Positions 24,457-32,943 of a stretch of 64,000 nt of DNA are shown here, in pieces. Location of the stretch: the NCBI GenBank assembly GCA_900539455.1, contig UQCD01000003.1, forward strand, positions 1 through 64,000. The letters are read 5' to 3'. The position numbers and the translations under genes are program-made. A model generated the notes under the pieces. That model saw nothing but the letters and a program-made list of their open reading frames with translations, was not told the DNA's origin and did no database searches. Positions within the stretch are counted from its first letter, which is position 1. Each line of letters begins with the position of its first letter. The stretch is from an uncultured Eubacteriales bacterium (GTDB lineage: Bacteria > Bacillota > Clostridia > Lachnospirales > Lachnospiraceae).

Positions 24457-25108
24457 CGCCCTTTCTTAACAACTCTAATACATCTGTCAGGGATTTTAAA
24501 TTTATGGAAGCATATGGCTTTAAGCAAGGTGTATATGGTATTATATCTTCAACCATAATAGTCCTCAAACCAGCTGCAGTAGCAGATTTCAAACCATTAG
24601 GAGAATCCTCAATGGCTACTGCATTTTGGGGAACTATTTCTAAGCCCTTGCAAGCCTTTAAATAAATTTCAGGGTCTGGCTTACCCTTTTCGACCATATC
24701 CCCAGTAATAATTACATCAAAGTATTCTGTCATTTTAGACATTTCTAAATGACTCATTGCACTTTTCTTTGAGGTAGAGGTAGCAAGTGCTATTTTGTAT
24801 CTATTTGTCTTTAAGTATTGTAAAAGCATATATGCACCTGCTTTTACAGGCATCCCCTCTTCAGCTATTACTAATCTTATCTGCCTCGCACATTCATTTC
24901 TGTATTCGTCATATGGAAAAGCTTTGCCTACAGCTTCTTCATAAAGCTTTTTGTCTGATGCTCTATTTAGTCCTATTGCTTTCTGATATATGTCGTCGAT
25001 TATATCTCCAATTCCATAAGCTTCAGCAACCACACGACTACATTTTTGGCAAAGTCTTTCTGTATCAAACAAAACCCCATCCATATCAAATACAAAACCA
25101 TCTATCAT
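24449..25108 (-). CDS. HAD family phosphatase/phosphomutase (beta-phosphoglucomutase-like)
   Basis: A 219-residue HAD subfamily IA hydrolase. Motif I is FDMDGVLFDTE (nucleophile Asp8, acid/base Asp10), motif II is ALATSTSKKS, the motif III Lys is in EKGKPDPEIY, and motif IV is AVAIEDSPNG. A helical cap lies between motifs I and II (about 16-85). The set fits beta-phosphoglucomutase-like and sugar-phosphate phosphatases; the substrate cannot be told. The neighbouring GH13 gene, 106 bases upstream on the same strand, hints at glucan metabolism but is itself inactive by sequence. Confidence 0.85.
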   Translation of the reverse strand: MIDGFVFDMDGVLFDTERLCQKCSRVVAEAYGIGDIIDDIYQKAIGLNRASDKKLYEEAVGKAFPYDEYRNECARQIRLVIAEEGMPVKAGAYMLLQYLKTNRYKIALATSTSKKSAMSHLEMSKMTEYFDVIITGDMVEKGKPDPEIYLKACKGLEIVPQNAVAIEDSPNGLKSATAAGLRTIMVEDIIPYTPCLKPYASINLKSLTDVLELLRKGEL

Positions 25109-25214
25109 ATATTTCTCCTGTCAATTATATTTGTTCTATATTTATTCTATCTATTATATATTTATTCTATCTCTCACTATATATAAAACTTCATTATTAA
25201 TATGCACTGCAACA

Positions 25215-27071
25215 CTAACTTAATGATAAAACCACTATACTTCTTGGCGGCACAACTATAGTCCTGTTATTTACCAGCTGTTCTTCACTATCCTTTGAGG
25301 TGGTAATATCAACCTTCCATACAGATTTTTTATCACCTAATGGAATATTAAACTCCTGATTTTCCCAGTACATATTGCAGGCAATATATATTTTTCCAGT
25401 GCCTCTTGCATACTTTTCATCATAAAGCAATGCAAAGGTTCTATTAACATGATGATAATCTATTCTCCATGGCAATGTACCATGTAAAGACAAATCCGGA
25501 CAGCCTACAGACTTATAATCCATAAGTCTTAATTTAGAACTCATATGCAGTATTTTATGTGATTTTCTATAGGAAATCATTTCAGTTGCAAAGTCATATA
25601 TTTCTGTACCAATACGGGTTTTGCTCCAGTTTATATAGCTCAACTCATTGTCCTGACAATATGGATTGTTATTTCCGTTTCTAGTCTGTGCCATTTCATC
25701 TCCAGAGAATATCATTGGTGTTCCCTGACTTAGGAAAAGCAATGCAATGGCATTTTTCATCTGTTTTTTTCTCAGGTCAACAATTTTTTTCTTCTTCGTT
25801 GCTCCCTCAATTCCACAATTCCAGCTATAATTATATTCTGCACCATCATTGTTACCCTCACCATTTGCTTCATTATGCTTTCTTTCATAAGAAACTGTAT
25901 CATATAAGGTAAAGCTATTATGGTTTGCAATATAATTAATAATGCTTCCAGCATTATCATTGTCACTCATTCTTGCTGACATTTCATAAACCTGATTTTC
26001 GTCACTTTTAATAAAGCGTCTGGCAGCTACCATAAAGCCCTCATGACACACTGCAATGTGTCTTTGTTCACCAAAGGCAGGGTCATATTCCTTTGCCTCA
26101 GATATAATATCCCACCTATCGCCTATAATTTTTATATCACTAAGTAACGGGTCACTTTTTAGATACTTTACATCTGCCATATCTAAATTAACCTTAATTC
26201 CATCAATATGGTACTCCATTACCCAATATCTTATACAGTCATTTATAAGCTGCGGTAATGTGTCCCTTACAAAATAGAACTCCATAATAAGCTCCATTTT
26301 ATTTTTGTGCAATTCCTTAACTAAAGTCTTAAACTCTGAAATAGCTGTAGCTGACCCTTTTACTGAATAGGCTCCCTTCGGTGCAAAGTAATGTGCATTT
26401 CCATAGCCAAAAAAGTTTGTTTTTTCCTTTGTATTTAAACTTCTATGGTAAACAGTTTCTCTATTGTTAAGCTCTGTATTTTTGTCGTGGGTTTTACGAA
26501 TCACCTCGTCAAATTCATAGGCTGGCATTAACTCTACTGTTGTAATTCCCAATTCTTTGAGATATGGGATTTTTTCTATTATACCTGCGAAGGTACCCTT
26601 ATTACGCACTTTTGAGGACTTGTGCATTGTAAAACCTCTTGTGTGAAGTCTATATATAATCGTATCTGAAAAGTCATAACTAGGTTTTACATCATTTTCC
26701 CAGTCAAAGGTATCATAATAAACAGAATAAATATATTTATCAGGTTTTGTACCAAACTGATGATTTATATTTAAAAGCTTTCCATACTCATCCTTTATCA
26801 GCTTTCCGTCCAACATATAACCATAGTCACAATGTCTTTTATCAAAGCCTGGCACATACATTGCATAGACCTTTCCAAAACGCATATTTTCTGAAAAGTC
26901 AATAATTCTAAGAATTTCATCAGTATTTTTCTTATATATCACAAGAGAGAGCTTTCCCTTTTTCTTAGTTTCTACTGAAAAATTCACGCCATTTTTATCT
27001 GCCCATACTCCAATAGGGAATGGCTTACCTGCTTGTACTTTTATTCTATCTATTTTCTCTTTTACTTCCAT
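25215..27071 (-). CDS. Catalytically dead GH13 glycogen-debranching-enzyme homologue
   Basis: A 618-residue protein clearly built like GlgX/isoamylase: an N-terminal CBM48-like beta domain (about 15-100), a GH13 barrel (about 135-500) with RGFTMH, HYFAPKGAYS, KHNEANGEGNNDG and GTPMIFSGDEM, and a C-terminal beta domain. However, all three catalytic carboxylates are altered: the nucleophile Asp of GFRxD is Asn295 (GIKVNLD), the acid/base Glu is Asp318 (IIGDRWD), and the transition-state Asp of HDGFTL is Asn385 (NHNSFTL). The DVVYNH region is also lost (EFYFVRD). The frame is intact, so this looks like a conserved pseudoenzyme, perhaps a glucan-binding or regulatory protein, rather than decay. 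AAAGGTG precedes the ATG. Confidence 0.85.
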   Translation of the reverse strand: MEVKEKIDRIKVQAGKPFPIGVWADKNGVNFSVETKKKGKLSLVIYKKNTDEILRIIDFSENMRFGKVYAMYVPGFDKRHCDYGYMLDGKLIKDEYGKLLNINHQFGTKPDKYIYSVYYDTFDWENDVKPSYDFSDTIIYRLHTRGFTMHKSSKVRNKGTFAGIIEKIPYLKELGITTVELMPAYEFDEVIRKTHDKNTELNNRETVYHRSLNTKEKTNFFGYGNAHYFAPKGAYSVKGSATAISEFKTLVKELHKNKMELIMEFYFVRDTLPQLINDCIRYWVMEYHIDGIKVNLDMADVKYLKSDPLLSDIKIIGDRWDIISEAKEYDPAFGEQRHIAVCHEGFMVAARRFIKSDENQVYEMSARMSDNDNAGSIINYIANHNSFTLYDTVSYERKHNEANGEGNNDGAEYNYSWNCGIEGATKKKKIVDLRKKQMKNAIALLFLSQGTPMIFSGDEMAQTRNGNNNPYCQDNELSYINWSKTRIGTEIYDFATEMISYRKSHKILHMSSKLRLMDYKSVGCPDLSLHGTLPWRIDYHHVNRTFALLYDEKYARGTGKIYIACNMYWENQEFNIPLGDKKSVWKVDITTSKDSEEQLVNNRTIVVPPRSIVVLSLS

Positions 27072-27262
27072 TCACATCACCTTTAATACCATGCAAATCG
27101 CAATATATTTAAAATTATACCTTAATTTACTATCATTAACAAGAAAAAACTTGCAAAATCAGCCATTTAATGTAATATTATATAGATATGTTTAATTTTT
27201 GATGCTCATTAGTGAGTATTGACCACAACCAATATACTTAAATTAAGAAAGGTTTAATTAAA

Positions 27263-28885
27263 ATGATAAGTGCAAACAATGTTACATTAAGAATTGGTAA
27301 AAAAGCTTTATTTGAAGATGTAAATATTAAATTTACAGAGGGTAACTGCTATGGTCTTATTGGTGCAAACGGTGCTGGTAAGTCTACATTTTTAAAAATA
27401 TTATCAGGTCAATTAGAGCCAACTAATGGTGATGTTTCTATTACTCCTGGTCAGCGACTTTCCTTCTTACAGCAGGATCATTTCAAATATGACGAATATC
27501 CTGTGCTTGATACAGTTATTATGGGTAATGCCAGACTTTATGAAATAATGAAGGAAAAAGAGGCTCTTTATGCTAAAGAGGATTTTACAGACGAGGATGG
27601 AATAAAGGCTAGTGAGCTTGAAGGCGAATTTGCTACTATGAACGGCTGGGAGGCTGAATCTGATGCAGCTACTTTGTTAAACGGTCTTGGCATTGACACA
27701 GAGCTTCATTACAAGCTTCTTAAGGAATTAAGAGGTAGTGAAAAAGTTAAGGTTTTATTAGCTCAGGCTCTTTTCGGAAATCCTGATATTTTATTATTAG
27801 ATGAACCTACAAACCACTTAGACTTAGATGCTATTGCTTGGCTTGAGGAATTTTTAATCAACTTTGAAAATACAGTTATCGTTGTATCCCACGATAGATA
27901 TTTCTTAAATAAGGTATGTACTCATACTGCTGATATTGACTATGCTAAAATTCAGCTTTACGCTGGAAACTATGATTTCTGGTATGAATCAAGCCAGTTA
28001 ATCGTAAAACAAATGAAAGAAGCTAATAAGAAAAAGGAAGAGAAAATTAAGGAATTACAGGATTTTATTCAGAGATTTAGTGCTAATGCTTCAAAATCTA
28101 AGCAGGCTACATCAAGAAAGAAAGCTCTTGAAAAAATTGAGTTAGACGAAATCAAGCCTTCCAGCAGAAAATATCCATATATTGATTTCAGACCAAACAG
28201 AGAAATTGGTAACGAGGTTCTTGCTGTTGACGGTATTTCAAAAACAGTTGATGGAGTTAAGGTTCTTGATAATATTTCCTTTATCGTTGGCAGAGAGGAT
28301 AAAATTGCTTTTGTTGGTGCAAATGAAATTGCTAAAACTACTCTCTTTAAAATCCTCGCAGGAGAAATGGAACCAGACGAAGGTACTTACAAGTGGGGTG
28401 TTACTACAACAACTGCTTACTTTCCTAAGGATAATACAAAGGATTTTGATTGTGACGACACCATTGTTGACTGGCTTACTCAGTTCTCTGAAATTAAGGA
28501 TGCAACCTATGTTCGTGGCTTCCTCGGAAGAATGTTATTCGCTGGTGAAGACGGTGTAAAAAAAGTCAAGGTCTTATCTGGTGGTGAAAAGGTTAGATGT
28601 TTACTTTCTAAAATGATGATTTCAGGTGCTAATGTGCTTATATTAGATGAGCCAACCAACCACTTGGATATGGAATCAATTACAGCATTAAATAACGGAC
28701 TTATTAAGTTCCCTGGAGTTGCACTTTTTGCTTCTCATGACCACCAGTTTGTACAGACAACAGCAAATCGTATTATGGAAATCGTAAACGGACAGTTAAT
28801 TGATAAGATTACAACCTATGATGAATATTTGGAAAGCGATGAAATGGCTCGTAAACGACAGGTTGCTATGGAGGAAGAAATTTAA
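27263..28885 (+). CDS. ABC-F family ATPase (YkpA/YbiT type)
   Basis: A 540-residue soluble protein with two ABC domains and no membrane segments. The first has Walker A GANGAGKST and Walker B DILLLDEPTNHLD; the interdomain linker (about 245-310) is basic and helical, as in ABC-F proteins that act at the ribosomal E site. The second has signature VLSGGEKVR and Walker B VLILDEPTNHLD, but its P-loop reads GANEIAKTT, with Ala in place of the Gly before Lys. I believe similar loops occur in YkpA-like proteins, but cannot check. Single gene; AAAGG before the ATG; strong terminator after. Confidence 0.92.
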   Translation: MISANNVTLRIGKKALFEDVNIKFTEGNCYGLIGANGAGKSTFLKILSGQLEPTNGDVSITPGQRLSFLQQDHFKYDEYPVLDTVIMGNARLYEIMKEKEALYAKEDFTDEDGIKASELEGEFATMNGWEAESDAATLLNGLGIDTELHYKLLKELRGSEKVKVLLAQALFGNPDILLLDEPTNHLDLDAIAWLEEFLINFENTVIVVSHDRYFLNKVCTHTADIDYAKIQLYAGNYDFWYESSQLIVKQMKEANKKKEEKIKELQDFIQRFSANASKSKQATSRKKALEKIELDEIKPSSRKYPYIDFRPNREIGNEVLAVDGISKTVDGVKVLDNISFIVGREDKIAFVGANEIAKTTLFKILAGEMEPDEGTYKWGVTTTTAYFPKDNTKDFDCDDTIVDWLTQFSEIKDATYVRGFLGRMLFAGEDGVKKVKVLSGGEKVRCLLSKMMISGANVLILDEPTNHLDMESITALNNGLIKFPGVALFASHDHQFVQTTANRIMEIVNGQLIDKITTYDEYLESDEMARKRQVAMEEEI

Positions 28886-28890
28886 TATTA

Positions 28891-28969
28891 AAAAATGTCG
28901 AACAAAACTCGCATTGTACTTTGTAGATTATTTCTACTTAGTGATGCTCAAACATTGTTCGACATTTTT
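28891..28969 (+). terminator. Terminator of the ABC-F gene
   Basis: AAAAATGTCGAACAA (28891-28905) pairs perfectly with TTGTTCGACATTTTT (28955-28969), with a smaller hairpin (GTAGA/TCTAC) inside the loop. Confidence 0.85.
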
Positions 28970-28995
28970 ATATTATCTTCTGTCTATAACATAGC

Positions 28996-29043
28996 AAAAA
29001 CTTTACAACAGGCTAAATTAATTTTACCTGTTGTAAAGTTTTT
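28996..29043. terminator. Bidirectional terminator, 17-bp stem
   Basis: AAAAACTTTACAACAGG (28996-29012) and CCTGTTGTAAAGTTTTT (29027-29043) are perfect complements with a 14-base loop. It ends the metal-efflux operon coming from the right. Confidence 0.85.
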
Positions 29044-29104
29044 CATTAAATTCATTTATAAAATCGTATATTCGTAAAAAACTTTTATATTCACAGAAAA
29101 ACCT

Positions 29105-31018
29105 CTAGTTTATTTTCATTGCACGAAGTGCATTTATAATTGCTAAGAAAGCTACACCTACATCAGCAAATACTGCCATCCACATATTTGCAATACCAAA
29201 TGCTGCTAATATAAGTATAAGTATTTTTACACCAAGTGCAAAGACTATATTTTCTTTAACTATTCTGACAGTTTTCTTTGCAATTTTTATTGCTTTTACA
29301 ATGCCTGTTAATTTGTCGTCCATTATTACAATATCGGCTGCCTCAATAGCTGCATCTGAGCCGAGACCACCCATTGCAATACCAACATCAGCTCCTGCAA
29401 GAACTGGTGCGTCATTTATACCATCTCCCACAAAGGCTATTGCTTTGTCCTTGTCCTTATTTTTAAGTAACCAGTTGACCTTTTCGACCTTATCCTGTGG
29501 AAGAAGTTCTGAGTAGACATTATCAATTCCTACCTTTGCTGCAACATCTTTAGCTATTTCAGTTTTATCGCCTGTAAGCATTACTAAATTAATGCCCATT
29601 TTCTTGATTTTATCTATAGCCGAAACTGCATCATCCTTTATAATATCCTCAATAACTACATTACCAAGTATTTTATTATTTTTAGCTACATAAACTATAG
29701 TTCCTACTGCATTTTCTCTATCATAGCTTATATTTTCTTTATCCATAAGCTTATGATTTCCTGCAAGAATTTTTTCATTATCCTTTACATATTCAATACC
29801 ATAGCCTGCAATTTCCTTGATTTGTGCATCATTTCCTGCATTTATAATATTGTTGTATTCCTCCACAGATAATGATTTTAATTCATTCATTAATGACTTT
29901 GCAATAGGGTGATTTGAATTTTGTTCAGCCTTTGCTGCTGCTGTTAATAATTCAAGCTCACTACAATTTGCTGCATTAATCTTTGTAACCTTAAAATTCC
30001 CCTTCGTAATTGTTCCTGTCTTATCACATACCAAATGTGATATTTTAGATAAGACTTCCAAATAATTGCTGCCTTTAACTAATACGCCATGAGCTGAAGC
30101 TCCCCCTATACCACCAAAGAAGCTAAGCGGCACTGAAATAACTAATGCACAAGGACAAGAAATAACTAAAAAGCTGCAAGCTCTATATCCCCATACTTTA
30201 AACACATCAAGTGAAAACCCGCTAATGATTGTAGGTATCAAGGCTAATAAAACTGCTGATACTACTACTATCGGTGTATAATATCTTGCAAATTTTGAAA
30301 TAAATTTTTCTGACTGTGACTTTCTTGCACTGGCATTTTCTACAAGCTCAAGAATTTTAGCAACTGTTGATTCCTTATATTCCTTTGTAACCTTAATCTC
30401 AAACTTTGTAGATAATGAAATAGAGCCACTTATTACCTCCATATCCTTATCAGCAAATCTAGGAGCACTTTCGCCTGTAAGTGCTGCTGTATCAATATCT
30501 CCTCTTCCACTTAGAACTATTCCGTCAAGAGGAATTTTTTCTCCTGGCTTTACTACAATAATATCTCCTACTTTTATCTCTTCAGGCTTTTTAACAGTAA
30601 TCGTTCCATCTGCATTTTTCAAATTTGCTGTTTCTGGTTTAATATCCATAAGCTCAGCAATGGAATGCCTTGATTTATTAACTGCGTATGACTGGAACAT
30701 TTCTCCTATCTGATAGAACAACATAACAGCTACTGCCTCAGGATATTCTCCTACCAGAAAAGCTCCTATTGTTGCTATTGTCATAAGAAAATTCTCATCA
30801 AAAATTTGTCCATGCAATATATTTACTGCGGCAGTTTTTAACACCTCCCCACCTATAATAATATAAGCAATGACAAATACAACCAGTATAATATTATCAA
30901 CAACCGGATCCTTTAATCCAAATATACTTCCTATATTTATAATATTGTGTTCTGCTAACATACCTGACACTAATAATATAAATGAACTAAGTACCTTTGC
31001 TAAATCCTTTTTTTTCAT
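29105..31018 (-). CDS. cadA: Zn/Cd/Pb-type P1B ATPase lacking its HMA domain
   Basis: A 637-residue metal-exporting P-type ATPase. Two N-terminal membrane helices come first, then the actuator (ALTGESAP), the metal-site helix VISCPCALVIS (CPC), phosphorylation motif DKTGT, HP motif NSNHPIAKS, nucleotide-binding hinge VGDGINDAPVLAGADVGIAM, and last helices with FADVGVAFLAIINALR, whose Asp marks the zinc/cadmium/lead subgroup (P1B-2). The N-terminal heavy-metal-associated domain usual in CadA/ZntA is absent; it is encoded as the separate preceding gene, 3 bases upstream. With the ArsR repressor gene this forms a metal-resistance operon. Confidence 0.93.
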   Translation of the reverse strand: MKKKDLAKVLSSFILLVSGMLAEHNIINIGSIFGLKDPVVDNIILVVFVIAYIIIGGEVLKTAAVNILHGQIFDENFLMTIATIGAFLVGEYPEAVAVMLFYQIGEMFQSYAVNKSRHSIAELMDIKPETANLKNADGTITVKKPEEIKVGDIIVVKPGEKIPLDGIVLSGRGDIDTAALTGESAPRFADKDMEVISGSISLSTKFEIKVTKEYKESTVAKILELVENASARKSQSEKFISKFARYYTPIVVVSAVLLALIPTIISGFSLDVFKVWGYRACSFLVISCPCALVISVPLSFFGGIGGASAHGVLVKGSNYLEVLSKISHLVCDKTGTITKGNFKVTKINAANCSELELLTAAAKAEQNSNHPIAKSLMNELKSLSVEEYNNIINAGNDAQIKEIAGYGIEYVKDNEKILAGNHKLMDKENISYDRENAVGTIVYVAKNNKILGNVVIEDIIKDDAVSAIDKIKKMGINLVMLTGDKTEIAKDVAAKVGIDNVYSELLPQDKVEKVNWLLKNKDKDKAIAFVGDGINDAPVLAGADVGIAMGGLGSDAAIEAADIVIMDDKLTGIVKAIKIAKKTVRIVKENIVFALGVKILILILAAFGIANMWMAVFADVGVAFLAIINALRAMKIN

Positions 31019-31021
31019 AGG

Positions 31022-31243
31022 CTATACCTCTTCTAATTCAACCTGGTCTTCAATCTTTTTAATGGCTTTTCTTGCTTCTTCAACAATTTCGTCAAATCTA
31101 CTGTCATCTGCATCTAAGAATAACTTCTGTGTCATAAAGGTAATTGAAGCTTCATTTACGCCTTTAATTTTGTTAATTGCTCTCTCCATCTTTTCTGCAC
31201 AATGTGCACAATCCAAATCTTTAACTATAAATGTCTTTGTCAT
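31022..31243 (-). CDS. Stand-alone heavy-metal-associated (HMA) domain protein
   Basis: A 73-residue ferredoxin-like HMA domain. The metal-binding CxxC is DLDCAHCAEKM at residues 9-19; the Asp before the first Cys is typical of zinc/cadmium HMA domains rather than copper chaperones. An acidic tail (EDQVELEEV) ends the protein. It lies between the ArsR gene and the ATPase gene and stops 3 bases before the ATPase start, so it most likely delivers metal to, or regulates, that ATPase in trans. Confidence 0.9.
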   Translation of the reverse strand: MTKTFIVKDLDCAHCAEKMERAINKIKGVNEASITFMTQKLFLDADDSRFDEIVEEARKAIKKIEDQVELEEV

Positions 31244-31347
31244 AATAAATTCCTCCTGACCTAATGTCTTAATATTAATATTTTTTTATTTTTGAATATA
31301 TTTTCTGATATTTTCAAGATACTCTTTAATATACTTTTTTAATACCT

Positions 31348-31716
31348 TTATTCACAAATGTGTTCCATACCCTTACTCAATATACTTTCAATATGTTCAT
31401 CTGATAATGAATAAAAAATACTTTTTCCTTCTCGTCTATATTTTACAAGCTTCATTTGTTTTAACATTCTAAGCTGATGTGATACGGCTGACTGAGATAC
31501 TCCTAATATTTCAGCAATATCGCATACACACATTTCAGCCTTTGACAACGCATATAACATTTTAATTCGGGTAGAATCTGCAAACACCTTGTAAAATTCT
31601 GCTAAATCATAAAGCATTTCCTCATCAGGCATATTGTGTGATACACTATCAACTATATCTGTATGAACAAGTACATCCTCACACTCAAGCTCTGAATTGT
31701 CCTGAAACTTATACAT
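31348..31716 (-). CDS. ArsR/SmtB family metal-responsive repressor (CadC-like)
   Basis: A 122-residue winged-helix repressor. It has an N-terminal extension with ELECEDVLVHTD, the CadC-type motif CVCDIAEIL (ELCVCDL in CadC/ArsR), recognition helix SQSAVSHQLRMLK, and a C-terminal helix with DEHIESILSKGMEHIC that could hold the alpha-5 zinc site. I chose ATG 31716 because AGGAG lies 6 bases upstream; a longer frame would run back into the operator. It should repress its own operon until zinc, cadmium or lead binds. Confidence 0.92.
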   Translation of the reverse strand: MYKFQDNSELECEDVLVHTDIVDSVSHNMPDEEMLYDLAEFYKVFADSTRIKMLYALSKAEMCVCDIAEILGVSQSAVSHQLRMLKQMKLVKYRREGKSIFYSLSDEHIESILSKGMEHICE

Positions 31717-31740
31717 ATGCAGCTCCTTTCTTTTTATATC

Positions 31741-31766
31741 AACATATGAACACTTATTCATATGTT
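31741..31766 (-). promoter_or_regulatory. ArsR/SmtB-type operator
   Basis: AACATATGAA (31741-31750), 6 bases, TTCATATGTT (31757-31766): a perfect inverted repeat with the TGAA...TTCA cores of SmtB/CadC operators. It sits at the predicted transcription start, just downstream of the promoter. Confidence 0.85.
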
Positions 31767-31773
31767 TGTTTTT

Positions 31774-31801
31774 ATTCTATCACACAATTCTTTAATGTCA
31801 A
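31774..31801 (-). promoter_or_regulatory. Promoter of the metal-efflux operon
   Basis: On the minus strand: TTGACA (31801-31796), 16 bases, TAGAAT (31779-31774). The operator begins 8 bases downstream of the -10. Confidence 0.75.
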
Positions 31802-31835
31802 TACATACTCTTAATTTTTTTAAATATTTAAACAA

Positions 31836-31872
31836 AAAGCCCACTATGCTGTTATTTCGCATAATGGGCTTT
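31836..31872 (-). terminator. Terminator after the surface-protein gene
   Basis: AAAGCCCACTATGC (31836-31849) pairs with GCATAATGGGCTTT (31859-31872) with one mismatch; the minus strand continues TTGTTT. Confidence 0.7.
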
Positions 31873-31900
31873 AGCCTACTTTTAATATTTTCCTTTACCC

Positions 31901-31972
31901 TTATTTTTTCACACTATCCATAATGTCTTTTACTTCCTTGGTATCCTTAGCCTTAATGATTACATATTTATA
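31901..31972 (-). pseudogene. Possible gene remnant in frame after the surface protein
   Basis: After the stop of the surface-protein gene, the same frame stays open for 23 more codons and then stops at 31901-31903. The encoded peptide (YKYVIIKAKDTKEV, then KDIMDSVKK) reads like the end of a real protein, with a strand, a turn and an amphipathic helix. It has no start codon or ribosome binding site. It could be a leftover of a lost gene, a deletion scar or chance. Confidence 0.25.
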
Positions 31973-32827
31973 TTAGTTTTCTTCCTTCTTTGCATTAACT
32001 GCCACTATAGTACCTGCTGCAAGAACTGCAATTAACATAAATGACCACATTTTTGTATTATCCCCTGTCTGTGGTGCTCTTCCACCTGAAAGAGGTACAT
32101 CATCGTCATCGATTACAATACCTGCGGCTGTTGTTTCTGTTGTTTCCTTACCGTCTGAACGAGGAACATCGTCATCAATTATTACAACTCCCTGTGCTGT
32201 TGTTGTTTCTTGCACTGTTGTTGTTTCAGGTATTTCCTTTTCTGCAGTTGTTTCCTGTGCTGTTGTTGTTTCAGAAGTTTCTTCCTCTGTGGTTGTTTCC
32301 TCTGTAGTAGTTTCAAGCTCTGATAAAGGAACTACTACTCCATCTACATGCCAGGTGTTATGTGCATATTTTGCAACTATCCACTTAATTCCATATTTTG
32401 TAGTGTCATACTCAAATGATGACCACTTAGATTCTACTGCCTTTTTCATTGCTTCATCAGTTGGTGCCTTTGTAACAATAGAGCCAACATTTTCTACTGC
32501 TATATAGCCACCCTTTTTTTCAGCATGGTTATATGAATTTTCAATTTCATATTCTCGATAATCTGCTTCAGAATAAGCAATACTGCCCTTCATTCCATCT
32601 GTTAAATTTGTCCATTTTGTAGCTGGTGAATCTAAAAGAGGATTTTTCATAACCTCCTCTTTAATCTCCTCATCTGTTCCTATCGGGCTAAATATATAAA
32701 AATTAACATTGTCTACAACTGTTAATTTCTCGTTATCTGAAGTACCTGCAAATGCAGCAAAGGTCGTTGATAAAGTCAAAATGAAACTAGAAATAACTGT
32801 AATTATCTTTCTTGTTCTTTTCTTCAT
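31973..32827 (-). CDS. Sortase-anchored, Thr/Glu-rich surface protein
   Basis: A 284-residue cell-wall-anchored protein. It has a signal peptide (KKRTRKIITVISSFILTLST, then AFA near residue 27), an exported domain of about 140 residues without a family I recognise (contains FYIFSPIGTDEEIKEEVMKN and WSSFEYDTTKYGIKWIVAKY), a low-complexity Thr/Glu stalk (about 165-225) with two copies of a (I/V)DDDxVPxS repeat, and a sorting signal APQTG at 251-255, then a hydrophobic helix and KKEEN. The motif is a PQTG variant of LPxTG, common in this group. No sortase is in the window. Confidence 0.82.
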   Translation of the reverse strand: MKKRTRKIITVISSFILTLSTTFAAFAGTSDNEKLTVVDNVNFYIFSPIGTDEEIKEEVMKNPLLDSPATKWTNLTDGMKGSIAYSEADYREYEIENSYNHAEKKGGYIAVENVGSIVTKAPTDEAMKKAVESKWSSFEYDTTKYGIKWIVAKYAHNTWHVDGVVVPLSELETTTEETTTEEETSETTTAQETTAEKEIPETTTVQETTTAQGVVIIDDDVPRSDGKETTETTAAGIVIDDDDVPLSGGRAPQTGDNTKMWSFMLIAVLAAGTIVAVNAKKEEN

Positions 32828-32893
32828 AATGCAATCTCCTTAATTTTTCTGTTTGAATATAGTGCTATATTACTATTAATCAAAAAAAACTGT

Positions 32894-32920
32894 TACCCCC
32901 CTTTAGGGGGTATTTTTATA
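32894..32920. terminator. GC-rich hairpin terminator
   Basis: TACCCCC (32894-32900), loop CTTTA, GGGGGTA (32906-32912), followed by TTTTTATA on the plus strand; on the minus strand it is followed by ACAGTTTTTTTTG, fitting the end of the DUF5662 gene. Confidence 0.75.
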
Positions 32921-32943
32921 CTTCCCTTTTTCCTACAAAGTCA

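Noticed and set aside
31741..31761. Longer start for the ArsR gene, 15 codons upstream.
   Set aside because: It would translate through the operator palindrome and has no ribosome binding site, unlike the ATG at 31716.
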